The notes under the pieces are model-generated. The model was not told the DNA's origin. It was given only the letters and a program-made list of their open reading frames with translations, and ran no database searches. A stretch of 64,000 bases of DNA from contig JAHRBS010000004.1 of NCBI GenBank assembly GCA_024305745.1, forward strand, positions 558,001-622,000, read 5' to 3'. Origin of the DNA: Polyporus tsugae. Its lineage: Eukaryota; Basidiomycota; Agaricomycetes; Polyporales; Polyporaceae. The position numbers and the translations under genes are program-made. Shown in pieces: positions 20,695-32,342 of this stretch (the stretch's first letter is position 1; every line of letters starts with the position of its first letter).

Positions 20695-21994
20695 TTACGC
20701 GTCGACCTTCTGGTCAGTCGCCTTCGCCAGCTCGATCTTCTTCTCCCTGTCCGCGTTGATCTCGTCCAAAATCTCCTTCGCCCCCGTCTCGATAAGCAAC
20801 TGCGCAAGTCTCACGCCGATCGCCTCTGCCTCTTCGAGGGCCCTCACCTCCGCCTCGATCGAATGCTCGATGTGCCTGTCGCCGTTCAGGCTCGTCACGC
20901 TCCCCGCCATCGTCAGCCTCGCTGTCTTCTCGCCCTCCTTGGCGCCTTGTGGCATGTCGTCAACCAAGGCCGTGTGCACCCCAACAGGGACGCTGCACCC
21001 GCCTTCCAGCACGCGTAACATGGCGCGCTCGGCGTAGCAACGCCACTCGGTCTGCCAGTGCGTGAGGTTCCTGCAGAGCTCGCGCGCCGCGGCGTCGTTG
21101 GTACGGATCTCGATCGCGAGCGCGCCTTGAGAGACGGCATGGAGGAGCGTCGGAGGCCCGAGGTCGAACGTGATGCGATTCCCCCAGCCGAGGCGGACCA
21201 TGCCTGCCTTGGCGAGGATGATGGCGGCGAAGGGGGAGTCGGGGGCGTCGAGCTTAGCCATACGCGTGTTCCTGTTCAATAAGTTAGTCGCGCCTGTAGA
21301 AAGCGATGTCGCGCACGGATGCGCACTTGACACGGGAGGTGGTGAATGATAGCGGAGGACGGGCGCACAAGGAACGGGAATACTTCCAGCACATTCCCAG
21401 ACACTATCCAGTCGCACAAGAAGAGAAGTAACACTCACAGGTTACCGCGCTATTAGGCCCCGCCATCGAAAACATCATAAGTGCATATGAAACATTCCAG
21501 ATAGCGGGTTCACTCACGACGTCCTTGAATACGAGCCCTGGGTACTTCCTCTTCAACTGCGCGACCCGTCTCACACTACTCGTCCCCACCACGCTCCCGT
21601 CCGGCAAGTCCTCTAGCGTCTTCCACCCCTCCGGCGCGCCCTTCCTCACAATCAGCGAGTCCAAAGGGTCCTCCCGCTCCAGCACGCCCGCGATCTCGCA
21701 TCCCTCCGGGAGCACGGTGGGCACGTCCTTGAATGAGTGCACGAGCATGTCGACCGTGTTGTCCTGGAGCGCGACCTCGAGCTCCTTCGTCCAGAGCGCC
21801 TTCCCGCCAATCAGGTAGAGGGCCTGGGACTGGTTGACGTCCCCGCCGGTAGCCATGAAGGACGTAGCGAACGTTTTGGAGGGGAACTTGGCAGTGAGGG
21901 CATCGCGGACGATGTTGGTCTGGATCTGCGCGAGCTCCGACGCTCGCGAGGCGAGGGTGAACGTGCGCGGGACCGCGTTTTCGGGCGTCGACAT
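20695..21994 (-). CDS. HEM3: porphobilinogen deaminase (hydroxymethylbilane synthase)
   Basis: Exons (complement) 21518..21994, 21450..21460 and 20695..21271 sum to 1065 nt, 354 aa. The enzyme condenses four porphobilinogen molecules to hydroxymethylbilane in the cytosol, the third step of haem synthesis. Seen in order: TLASRASELAQIQ at the N-terminus, GGKALWTKELE, DMLVHSFKDVPT, VGTSSVRRVAQLKRKYP, RGNLNTRM, and ILAKAGMVRLGW. The cofactor-attachment loop has its cysteine in EGGCSVPVG. The middle exon is only 11 nt and supplies part of the conserved RGNLNTR substrate-binding motif; without it the motif is lost, so it is well supported. The start at 21994 gives MSTPENAV. It lies head to tail with NFU1. 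Confidence 0.95.
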
Positions 21995-22441
21995 CACGAA
22001 GCGTAGGTAGGACAGATCTTCCAGAGAGGGGGTGGGATGAGTGTGTGTTCCGGATGGAAAGCGAGAGACTTTGTATGATCTCGCGCCGGGCGCACGATGA
22101 CAGAGGGAGACATGATGATCACATCGGACAGCTGGCGCTGGCACGGTGCCATGGTCGTACTCAGTGCTCACAGCGCACTGACAGCACTCACGTCGGCCAT
22201 TCGGCTACTCTCGCTATGAACGTCGCGGATTCGTCCACGTACAACCGGTTCACACATGTCGATGGGTGTGAGAGGAATTGGGGTCGTGTAGTTGCCGGAA
22301 CAAAGAGGATAACAGTGATTAAAAGCACAAGCGCTAGCATCGGTATGTATACATCTATCTATACGGACAAGTACTGGGCCATACTGTATGCCGAACCCAA
22401 AGATGCATGAGCCCAACGAATGGCGAATGAAGTCAGTAATT
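21995..22441. other. intergenic between HEM3 and NFU1
   Basis: This stretch of about 450 bp holds the HEM3 promoter and the NFU1 3' end. An open frame 22045..22410 (plus) shows no motifs. No clear regulatory element was recognised. Confidence 0.5.
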
Positions 22442-23900
22442 TCACCTCGAGTCCTTCTGTCGGTCACGATCTGTCGCTAATCGCTGCTCGAGCTTCTCAA
22501 ATTCGTTGAGGGCAACTGCTTCTTCCTGATCGAGAATCTGAAAAAATGTATCAGTCCGAGCCGAGGACGTGTCACATTCGAAGGAAATAGCCTCGTCACC
22601 AGCGTACTGGGACTACACCCCGAAGGGAAGTGGACGGAACGAAAGCAGGGGTTGGGCCCAATACGTCCCAGGCATTTGTTACAGGTGGGCGGGAGCTTCC
22701 TCCTGACTCTCGGCTGCTTCACAGGCCAAACGACGATGCGTCACACTGATGCTCTCCATCTTTGGGATATAGGGCTTTCTGCGCTCTGATTCCTAAGTGG
22801 CAATCGTCGCGTCCGCAAGTAACAGAGGGAGGGGAAAGGGCAGACGAAAGAAAGGCCCAAACCCATCTGTACGATTTGCAGAACACTCAGGGAAGATATC
22901 TGCGTGGGACGTCTCTCTCCCTCTTCCATTTCAGACCATGGATCTGCGATGGAAAGAAGGAAAAGGGAGAGAAACCACACATAGAGTCTCCCCTTCATCT
23001 CCGGTGATGAGAGTAGAAGGACAATTGGGAAACTCACCTGCTCTACGCCCTTGACCTCGGGAATGTAGTGCATGAGCATGCGCTCGATCCCACTCTTCAG
23101 CGTCACCGCGCTGGAAGAGCATCCTCGACAGCTTCCTTTCAGGCTGAGTTGTACCACCCCCTCGTCCGTGAAACCCCGGTACTCAATGTCACCTCCGTCC
23201 TCCATTATGGTGGGGCGTACCCGAGTCTCCAGCAACTCCTTGATCATCGCAACCGTCTCCGAGTCCGTGTCGAGGATGCGCATGTCCTGGGGCCCGGCCG
23301 CCTCGCGGTCCTCATCCGAGCGGAAGAGTGGCTGGCCAGAAGAGAAGTGCTCCATGAGCGTCGCGTAGACTTCGGGCTTGATGACGGACCAGGACGTCTC
23401 CGAGTCCTTCGAGACGGTGACGAAGTCGGGGCCGTAGAACACGCCGGTGACGCCCTCGATGCCCATGAGGCGGATGGCGAGTGGGGATTTGAGGGCGGAG
23501 CGGGTATCTGTGAACTCGGCCGTTCCATCCTCCATGACGTCGACCCCTGGGATGAACTTGAGGGAGTCTTCGTTCGGGGTTGATGCAGTCTGGATGAACG
23601 TGCTCCGTGCTGTTTCTGTTAGAAGCCACCGAGTATATGCGCATGAATAGAGATTCACGTACCTTGCTCTACCCTCCGAACATGAGAAACATTGCTTTGC
23701 GATCGCGTAGGGGACGCAGTGACGAAGGTCAAGCCATTGCGGAGGGCAGCTGGTCGCACCGACGAGGAAGAGAACTGTCTTGAGGCAAAAGAGGCCGAAC
23801 TCCATGCGGTTGCGGTGCGCAACCTGTGAGAGACTGGCTGCTTTGCAGCGCGAGTGAGCGCGCGCAACGAAGAAGAAGCAAAAGTCGACGAGGACAACAT
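22442..23900 (-). CDS. NFU1: mitochondrial iron-sulfur cluster scaffold/carrier NFU1
   Basis: Exons (complement) 23663..23900, 23038..23609 and 22442..22537 total 906 nt, 301 aa. The N-terminal stretch of about 75 residues is rich in Ser, Arg and Ala with few acids, a likely mitochondrial presequence. Then come the Nfu N domain (FIQTASTPNEDSLKFIPG, SPLAIRLMGIEGVTGVFYG, DFVTVSKDSETSW) and the NifU-like domain with DGGDIEYRGF, VQLSLKGSCRGCSSS carrying the CxxC cluster ligand, and ERMLMHYIPEVKGVEQ. The family delivers 4Fe-4S clusters to targets such as lipoyl synthase. The last intron (22538-23037) is 500 nt, about ten times the usual length here; the final exon (ILDQEEAVALNEFEKL) fits fungal relatives. 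Its start lies 132 bp from that of ALG1. Confidence 0.93.
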
Positions 23901-24032
23901 GCTGGTCGCTGTCTAAGAGGTGCTCGGCGCTGTCGGCCTGCTTGTTAGTCATTGGCGCGTGACATCACTACTTGTTATATATGGCATTTATGCTTGCAGG
24001 TCTCGCGTTCGTCATTCCCCACGACGACAACG
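23901..24032. promoter_or_regulatory. compact bidirectional promoter between NFU1 and ALG1
   Basis: Only 132 bp separate the two divergent start codons, so both 5' UTRs and core promoters must fit here. It contains ATTGG (an inverted CCAAT box) at 23951-23955, a CRE-like TGACATCA at 23960-23967 and an AT-rich TTATATATGG run starting near 23976. Function is inferred from position; transcription starts are unknown. Confidence 0.5.
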
Positions 24033-26088
24033 ATGTCTCGCGCAGCGAGCGAGCCTGCACCACCATCCTCCTCGATTGGGACAGCCTTCTACCTGCTTCT
24101 CCTCACCCTCGCTGTGTACCTGCTATGGAGGTTGTACTCACGTCCGAGGCCGCGTCCTGAACTTCGCTCGGTTGGGATCCTTGTTCTCGGCGACATTGGT
24201 CGGAGTCCGCGCATGATGTACCACGCAGAAAGCTTTGCAAAGAATAAATTTTTGACGTATCTTGTTGGTTATGGAGGTGTGTTGCCCATCGTTGCCTCAC
24301 ATCGCGAGGTGTAGGACTCGAAGGGCTGACTGGTTTCAAGGCTCAAAGCCCATCCCGTCCCTCCTCGCCTCACCTCATGTCTCCATCATCTACCTCACGG
24401 AACCCCCACCCAGCCTGCGCCGTGTACCATTTATTGTTGGCGGGCCGTTGAAAGTTTTTCGGCAAATTTTGGAGATAGTCTACGCACTCACCGTTCGCAT
24501 CCCGCATCCTCCGGAGTTCATCCTCGTGCAGGTACGTATGTGCCCTTGCCTTAATCTCGTTGGACTGAGTGCATATGTTACGATCTTACGAAGCTAGAAC
24601 CCTCCTAGCATCCCCACGCTCGCCATCGTTTGGCTCGTCTCAAAGATGCGTGGGTGTAAAGTGATCATTGACTGGCACAACCTCGGCTACAGCATCCTCG
24701 CGTTGAGACTCGGTGAAAGCCACCCATTCGTCAGGATCGCTAAGTGGTACGTCGCAGTGTCTCGTCGTTCACTCGTCAACAGCCCAGGCATTGAGAGCTC
24801 TTTTCTCCTAGGTTTGAGTCCTACTTCGGGCGGTCCGCATACGCCCATCTCTTCGTCACAAACGCCATGCGCAATCACCTTGTCAATGAGTGGAACCTCC
24901 AGTACGTCACTATCGCCCACTTCCCCCGCGCGCTCACGCACCTATTCCCTCGCAGAGGCCACAAAGTAGTCCTACACGACCGCCCTCCCTCCTGGTTCCA
25001 CCGCGCAGAGCCCCCTGAGATCCACGACCTCTTCCAGCGCCTTCTGCCCGCCCTGTCCGACCCCGCGTCCGCGCTGACCCTGTTTCTCCCGCCGTCCGAA
25101 CCCCCATACTCGACCCCGTTCACCAGCATCCCGTCCGTGTCCTCGCTTTCCCCGTCCGACACGGCCAAGTTGGGCTCGTTTTCGGAGACCGTCGCGATGC
25201 CCGCGTTGCGCGCGGACAGGACAGCCCTTATCGTCTCGAGCACGTCCTGGACCCCGGACGAGGATTTCGGGATGCTGCTCGACGCATTGAAGGAGTACGA
25301 GCGGCGCGCGAGGGCCAGCGAGGGGAGGCCAGAGGCGGAGCGACTGCCGAAGGTTCTTGCTATCGTGACGGGAAAAGGACCCCTCAAGCAGAAGTACATG
25401 AAGGAGGTGCAGCAGCTCCAGACCGGGCATAGCGGAGGGGCTAGCGGGGAAGAGGGCTCGTGGCGATTCGTGCGGTGTGTGAGTTTGTGGCTCGAGGCGG
25501 ACGACTATCCGCTCCTCCTCGGTATGTCTTTCTTCGTGTAATTCTTGTTGCTTTGGACCGCGTGCTGATGTTAATCTGGGCAGGGTCTGCTGATATTGGA
25601 GTGTCGCTGCATTCCAGTTCGTCCGCACTTGATCTACCGATGAAGGTGGTGGACATGTTCGGCTGTGGGCTCCCTGTATGCGCCCTTGGGTTCGCGTGGT
25701 GAGCACAACCCCGTCGTGCCTGTCTCGGATCTACATGCTGAGACACTTGTCAGCCTGGATGAGCTCGTAAAAGACGATGTAAATGGGCTGGTGTTCCACA
25801 ACGCAGAGCAACTCGCCGCACAGCTAGAGGTGCGACTTATTCTTTCCTGTTCAAAGTTTCCCAAATTAAAAACCCTTCATGCCATAGAGCCTCCTACGCG
25901 GCTTTCCTTCAGCGCCAGGGCTCGCCACGCTTCGCGCGTCGTTTGAGCGCAAAGAGTCCGCCGGGCCGCACGCAAAGAGCTTCACTACTGGGGGAGCGGA
26001 GTGGGAGTGGGGCACATGGGCAGAGAACTGGGACCACGTTATGCGACCGCTGTTGCTGCATGACGTCGCGTCTGAGGCCCAGTTGTAG
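24033..26088 (+). CDS. ALG1: chitobiosyldiphosphodolichol beta-1,4-mannosyltransferase ALG1
   Basis: Exons 24033..24276, 24341..24531, 24598..24746, 24812..24901, 24956..25521, 25584..25698, 25754..25829, 25888..26088 give 1632 nt, 543 aa. The enzyme adds the first mannose to GlcNAc2-PP-dolichol on the cytosolic face of the ER. A single N-terminal membrane segment ([17 protein letters not shown]) is followed by [44 protein letters not shown] and HDRPPSWF in the first Rossmann half. The second half has [19 protein letters not shown], the GKGPLK loop, [21 protein letters not shown] and DMFGCGLPV (GT33/GT-B signatures), and a C-terminal FEN-like WENWD variant (TWAENWDHV). All parts are intact. 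Confidence 0.94.
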
Positions 26089-26349
26089 TGATTAGCGAGA
26101 AAGGCAACACGCGTGTGTTCGTGCGTTTTTAATTTATCTCCTCTGGATGCTTTTATGTTTGAGTTGATTGCTCTCGAGGATGGGGAATTTGCGCCGGATG
26201 CTACAAGACATGGAACCCTGACGGCCCATAGCTCGCTATATTATTCCAAATACTACTACATCAATGGTAGTTCACTCCAACGGCTCCCCTTCCACAGACC
26301 ACTCCACTACGCTTCGGCATCAGCGAAAAGCCAATTTGCTAGACCAGGA

Positions 26350-26574
26350 TCAAGCATCGGGCTCGCTATTGAGGGTGTCGGTTTGAAGGGCGATGTACAC
26401 CGCAAATCCCGCGAACGCCAAAGCCGAGAGCAGGATGTCGTTCTCGCCACACCCAATGCAGCCGTCGACGACGCGCACTTGAGAGATGCCCGTGCCGAGG
26501 TCCGGGTCGTAGACGGCAATAGTCGAGTTGCAGGGGGTGTCGTTGAGACTCGTTATGAGGAATGTACATTTGCT
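26350..26574 (-). pseudogene. orphan 3' exon of a double-psi beta-barrel (RlpA/expansin-like) protein
   Basis: After a possible acceptor at 26575, one frame reads SKCTFLITSLNDTPCNSTIAVYD, then VRVVDGCIGCGENDILLSAL and ends at TGA 26350-26352. The VVDxCxGC...DLS-like pattern is the core of small secreted double-psi beta-barrel proteins of fungi (RlpA-like, barwin/expansin relatives). I cannot find an upstream exon with a signal peptide within a normal intron distance. The copy therefore looks truncated at the 5' end, although a long intron cannot be excluded. ALG1 converges on it from the left. Confidence 0.45.
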
Positions 26575-27186
26575 CTGTATAGTCAGCTAAGTTTGCTGCA
26601 CAGAGATGCGCTGTAACTTCCGGATCCTGTAAGCTACTAGCGAGAGAGGCACGTTATATTGTTAGTATGTTTTCGTTGCAGATACGCTGGCGAAGTTGCA
26701 CCATATTGAGTACGTCACTGTACATGTCCAGCAGCTGTCGACGTTGAACAAGGGTTTCTATGGATCGATTCAAGTTGATATTGTGCACTGTGCCGCTTCT
26801 GCATGTCTGAAGGTGAAGCGCGGAAGACCGTAACTTAACGGGGCAAAGGCGCCCGTGCTGTACTACCTCTGACTCGTACTTTGGCGACTCCCACTTCGAC
26901 TGTTCTGTGTCATTCACCCAACCATCCGTCGATATCTTGGCCACGATGGCTTCCGAATGCGACACCAAGGACCTCGCAGATATGATACATTTGCGAATAA
27001 CGCACGATCGCGAAGCGAACCTGATGTCGTCTGTCACCCTCTTATGAACTCATGCTGCAGTTCGCTGACTAGCACTGTCTCAAACTCAGGTCCTCAATGG
27101 TTGGAAATCGTATATATGCACACTTCCAATGGCTAACTGTACGCGCTGATAGATCCAATCGATCTCTACGACTCTCGCTGATGCCA
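26575..27186. other. intergenic, nothing assigned
   Basis: A 127-codon frame 26654..27037 (minus) has no recognisable motif and is not linked by splice sites to the exon at 26350-26574. The right part would hold the lost 5' end of the F-box pseudogene. Confidence 0.5.
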
Positions 27187-29002
27187 CGCGACACCTAACT
27201 TATACGAAGTCCTGAATGCACGCCAGTCGCTCTTCAAGCTCCCTCCTGAGCTTCTCACACGAATCGTTCAGGATGTACTTCGTTCTCCTCTGGACGAAAT
27301 CTCTTGTCGCGATAGGAAACCAGCATGGCGAAGCGCCGCTCGCACCACGAAAGCCCTACTCCCCGTCACCCATACATGTCGTCGACTTAGGCAGGTCATC
27401 CTTGCGGACACCACGCTCTGGCGACACGTCACCGACGGCAATCGTCACTTCACCGACCTATTGCTATCACGAGGTGGCACCACCAGTCCAGTTACCTTGA
27501 TGCTGTCCCCGCGAGGCAATCCGCCACAGATACCACAGGTGGATTTCCAGCACTTGTCCCAACTGGCCCCTCGGCTCCAAGAGTTGCAGCTCCTGTCCTA
27601 CGTGCCGGATGACTCCCAGGCTCCTGCGTTGAAGCTGTTCCTCGAGCTTCTATTTCCGCACCTACAGTATTTTTCCTTGATTGGCCCCGAGCGTTCAACG
27701 ATCTGGAAAGACTGCGATGGTTTGCTTCCGTTGTCCGGCCAGAACGCGCCCAACATTCGCTACTTGCATCTTCAACTGGTGCCAGTATTACCTCCGGAAT
27801 CCGGCTTCCCTTGTCTCACCCACCTTTCACTCTCGTGGATCACGGTAAAAAGCCACAGTATGATCACAAACATCCTCCGAAGCTGTCCAGCTCTCACGAG
27901 CCTGGTATTGCGAAGGGTGACGTTTGTGATCCGGTTTTTCACAACTCAGACCCTCTCGCATTATATGAATTTGAACACGGTGGATCCCCTCTACCTGCCC
28001 GACCTTTCCCGCGTCATCCTCGCAGACATGGACTGGGACGCCATACAATACTTCGCATCAATTTTCTCCCACTATCGTCCTTGCATCCAGATTCCTTTCT
28101 CGTTCCCCGCGACTAGTCTTTGCAAGAGAGGTCTTTGAGTCCCTATACCTTCAATACGCGGACGAGTACTACGGCAACCGGGACGCACACGCATCTTGTC
28201 TCTCTGTCGCTGTTCACTCTTTCGAGGACGACTCTCACGGCACCGTGACGGGTCTCTTCATCATGCTGGCCAACTCCACTAGTCTTCTCCGCATCACCCT
28301 GTGCCCAAAGCTGCTCGGGAATCACTGCTCTAGGCAGATCACCGGGGGTGGGTGGCGCGAGAACGTCCTTGCGCACGCTGCCAGGCCTCCGTGAACTTCA
28401 ATGAAGTCTGGCTCACGGACATGGACACGGATGTGCAATCGGGGCCCCTTTGGAGTTTCCCCGAAAGAAGAGTCAGACAAGAGCCAGCGGTTATGTTTCC
28501 TTCGCTGGAGAGAGCTGTTATTGTCTACGACTGCTCGTCGCCCCTGCACCGACAACATCATCGGTATTGCGGCGCGATCCAACCGACCATCGCCGCCCTT
28601 CCCACAGGTCGCGCAGGGGGCCCATCATCGGCTCCTCCGAACTTGGCGCACCTACACCTCGCGATCGGGTACGATGCAGACGACATACCTCGTCTGCGCG
28701 ACGCATGGCACTCTGGGTCCGCACTGGCAGAACCGCAACCGCTGGGCAAGGTCGACCTCTCCGCGAAGCTGCTCCGCGAGCTGGGTTCCGACAGATACGC
28801 GTACCTTAAGCAGGCGAGGCTGGTCGTGCAGCTGATGCCCCGTCTCGTGCTGGACGCGGACGAGCTGGAGCGGCTGCGCGGGCACTTCGCGGCGGTGGTG
28901 GTGGAGGAGATCGATAGGCTTCCGACGGTGCCTGTCCCCGAGCGCGTTCGTGACGACGCGTTGGCTCCGGAGGGATTCATCACGGGCAGCGTGTTGTACT
29001 GA
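27187..29002 (+). pseudogene. F-box/LRR-type gene with two frame changes
   Basis: An F-box is clear near 27235-27290 (LFKLPPELLTRIVQDVL), followed by PVTHTCRRLRQVILADTTLW and a long LRR-like region (LQELQLLSYV, NIRYLHLQLV, CLTHLSLSW, LTSLVLRRVTF, RVILADMDWDAIQYF). Family resemblance then jumps frame near 28080-28115 (to PRLVFAREVFESLYLQY) and again near 28310-28385 (to VNFNEVWLTDMDTD). It ends with the conserved YAYLKQARLVVQLMPRLVLDADELERLR and TGSVLY. Neither jump can be bridged by a normal GT-AG intron. A start codon in frame is also missing, since a stop lies at about 27178. The closest intact relative in the window is 57152-59082. It is probably a decayed SCF substrate adaptor gene. Confidence 0.7.
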
Positions 29003-29431
29003 TTGCCGGGGGTTCTGGTATGTGGCGATTTTTTTCTTGTAGTCTCCCTCGTCGTTTCGATGTTTTCTTTTATACAGGATGCAAAAATACGTCGACGTCG
29101 CAGTTGTTGTATTGTCGTTTCGCTTACTGGCAAGCTTGGCCGTTGTATCCTATTATTAGACCGTAGCCCGCGAATCGTATGTTAGCTTGGTTCCGTTCAC
29201 CCTGGCGGAGCGCACCTCGTCTGTCCGGCTCGCCGGGCCGCTCTGTAAGCGCCTGTGCTGATGACGGCTGTGGGTGCGATCTGAATCCGAGTCTGCCTGC
29301 AGCATTCACCTCCCACTTCCATCTACCGTAGCTACCCCCATCTTTACAGTCGGTGTGCACTCGGGAGCCCCCTCTGTAGCCGACTGACCACCATCTACAC
29401 GTAACAGTGTACTTCGTCAAGAGGAGCATTC
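29003..29431. other. intergenic
   Basis: This is the 5' flank of the E2 gene. Nothing recognised apart from short open frames. Confidence 0.5.
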
Positions 29432-30436
29432 ATGGCAGTCTCGACGCGGCGACTGCAGAAGGAACTTACGGATATAAAGAAAGAGGGTCCTCCAGTCGGC
29501 GAGTCTTCATATCATGGCCAGGTAGAACGCGCGACTGACGTGCAGAATATCTCAGGCATTGAGCTCCTGAGCGCGGACGACTTCGCGACTTGGTATCTCA
29601 CCGTAGAAGTGCTCGGGGACACAGTCTACGAGGTGCGCCGCTTCCTGCTCCCCCCTGCGTGCCACTCCATATCAAAAATACGTCCTGCCCCCCCTGTATG
29701 CAGGGCGAGAAGTTTGCGCTCAAGTTCCGGTTCGACAACCAGTACCCAATATCTGCGCCCGCGGTCCAGTTCGTCGTAGACGGTACCTACCGAGCCCCGA
29801 TCCATCCGGTGAGTCTCCTCCCATACCTGTGCTCTGTTTACCCCGCCATCCTGTGCTGACGACCCTGCGCGCACACCCGTATCGGTAGCATGTGTATTCG
29901 AACGGCCATGTACGCGCCTTGTTACTAGGATCCTAGCTTCCAAAAAGCGCGCCCTAACGCCCGTCTCCATGCAGATATGCGCCTCCATCCTGGGCAGCGA
30001 GTGGTCCCCGGTGCTGAGCGTCGTCGCGGTCTGCGTGACCATCCAGAGCATGTTGGCGTCCTGCAAGGTCCGTCCCGTGGCCGCCTGACCGATCTCCGAC
30101 TTTCGCTCGCTGACGTCTTCTTCCGTTCTTCGGGGGAGTAGAAGAAGGAGCCGTAAGTCGCTTCTCCCGGGCGTCGTGCGTGAAGCGACGTGGACGCTGA
30201 ACCCTCTTTCTTTCCTCAGCCCGCCAGATAACGACCGGTATGTTTCGCACGCGCCTGAGAACCCGAAAAAGGTATGGGTGTCATCTGCGTCTCTTCAGCA
30301 TCGCGCTCATCCTGTTTGGTTTGCGTTTGCGCAGACTCGATGGGACTTCCATGGTACGTGGCTTGGATGAACTGCGGCCCGCTCTTATCCCGATTAACCT
30401 TACGGTCGCCTTTCAACGCTTTCAGACGATAAGTAA
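29432..30436 (+). CDS. ubiquitin-conjugating enzyme E2, UBE2W type
   Basis: Exons 29432..29632, 29704..29808, 29889..29909, 29975..30067, 30142..30152, 30220..30271, 30335..30353, 30426..30436 give 513 nt, 170 aa. The UBC fold is complete: helix 1 STRRLQKELTDIKKEGPP, the WYLTVEVLGDTVYEGEKFALKFRFDNQYP beta-meander, and the active-site segment HPHVYSNGHICASILGSEWSP with the catalytic Cys in GHIC. The tail SCKKKEPPPDNDRYV, KTRWDFHDD is diagnostic of UBE2W, which uses HPH rather than HPN and attaches ubiquitin to protein N-termini. Three exons are 11, 19 and 11 nt, but each is needed to restore family residues. An N-terminal extension of about 20 residues relative to human UBE2W is present. The ORF antisense to it is a shadow. 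Confidence 0.92.
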
Positions 30437-30800
30437 GACTATCATCCGTCGTTACGAGGAGAATGACCCAAACTGACGACCCGACTCGCACAGCGTTTAG
30501 TATTGATTTTCGTTCGCTTTTTACTTTGGATGTATTCTACAACATGTATTCGCAGCTGCAAGAGAGCAACACGTGTACTTCGGAGGAAACAACGACCGGT
30601 CACAACTGGTTGCTATCGTCCGAATTGTGTGGTTCCTTGACGTCAACTAACAATATTTGTCTGCTGTGGCAGACTGACCAATCACCGACGGATGTGTCTG
30701 GGCACATCTGCGCTATGTTGTGTGGATTGTAGGTTGCCTTGGTTAGTGATAGGTCAAGATGACAACACGACACAGACGCACCTCTGACGTCCCTCAGTGC
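30437..30800. other. intergenic
   Basis: This is the common 3' flank of the E2 gene and the F-box pseudogene. Nothing recognised. Confidence 0.5.
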
Positions 30801-32342
30801 TCACCAGACCGAACTATAATACCGCCCGCAACCCCGGCGAGCGGGATCCGAATGTCCAGGCATATCTGGGAACGCCTCGATTCGCTCGAAGCTGAACGTC
30901 TCGAAGCGTCCTACGTCCCTTAGGTCATCCAGCTCCTTCTCATCCACATACATCGGCGCCATGACCTGCAGCACGAAGTGCTTCATGTACTCGTACCCGC
31001 CCCACTTGAGGTCCCCGATGAGGCCGTTGAGCGGGACGCGGTGCTTCTCGGCCTGGCACGCCCGCTTCTCCGCCTCGTCGGGGCAGAACCGGCAATCGCA
31101 GAACCGGTCGTGGTCTCTGAATCCATACACGACGCGGAGCGATGTGAGGCCCGCCGGTCTGCCGGCGGAAAACCGCGTGGACGGCAGGAAGGACAGGCTC
31201 AGCACGTCGTCGTGCTCGGAGCGCCTGTCGACGACGAGCACAAGGCGCCTCACGAGGGGGAAGTGCCGGAGCGGGGAGCTCGGCGGGAACTTCCAGGGGT
31301 GGGGGCGGGAGGAGGTCAGGCGGAGGCCGTACAGCCACACCTCCTCCATGTCTCACGACGACTGGGAGGGCTGGGAGAGGACCGTGGAGGGCCACTCGGA
31401 TAGGGCGATGCAGTTCGCTGCCAGGTCGCGCTTCCAGGTCGCGACGCGGCGGGTGCAGTGGGCGGAGACGACGGTGAGGGAGATGGCGTCGTCGCCGAGC
31501 GCTGCGTTGTTGACCTCGATGGCGATTTGGGTCGGGCGCTCTTCAGACTCGGCGGATTGGAGGAGGAAGCGGGGCGGGAACGAGCGGTCTGCTTTGACCA
31601 GGTAGCCCAAGACTTGCACGGACGACCCCGGGGTGCAGGGCTGAAGGAGGGTCAGGTAGTACCTGAGGCTACTCGGCGGGAACTCGCGGAGGATTACGTG
31701 TCTGAGGTGGGGTAGAGGGATTGGGGACGGCCCGTCGACGTCGTTGGGGACGTCTATATCTTCTCTGTTTACGATGTCACCGAACCGGCCTAGGGCGACG
31801 CTCTCCAATCGCGGGCACTCTTTGATAAAGCTGACGAGCCTCGCGGGGAACCTGTGCGCCGACCCGCCGATGAGGGCGAGGTGCGTCAGCGTCGGGAATC
31901 CCGTGTTGGGCAGGGCGCGGACCTGATCCAAGGCCAGCTCGCGGAGGTTCAGAGCATACTCTGGAGAAATTGGGAGCGGTTTGTGCTGGAGGTCCCGACT
32001 GCGTGCCATGTCGTCGAAGAACAACGAGAACGAGTGGAGGGCTGGGGACGACAATTGCTCGGCGACGGTCTGTAGGTAGTCAAACGTGTTGGCGCTGATG
32101 TCGTATAAATGTATCGACCCGAGGCGTGCGTCCGAAGGGAGTTCTTCGAGTATGCTGAGATCTGAGCCTACGGCGTTGAGGGGGACCTGCTTGCTCCACG
32201 ATGCCATCCATCGGATGAGGGGATCAGCATCGAACTGTCGGCGAGAGTATTGCGCCAGAAGGGGTGGTAGAGCCCCCATCGTTTGGTACAAGAATCAGGG
32301 ACAAGCTCGAGGATTTTGTGCAGGATCTCAATGAGGAGTTTA

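Noticed and set aside
20913..21140. Arg/Ser-rich minus-strand frame inside HEM3
   Set aside because: An alternative frame of a well-supported HEM3 exon.
26654..27037. 127-codon minus-strand frame as the missing N-terminus of the double-psi-barrel gene
   Set aside because: No signal peptide, no in-phase donor leading to the exon at 26574.
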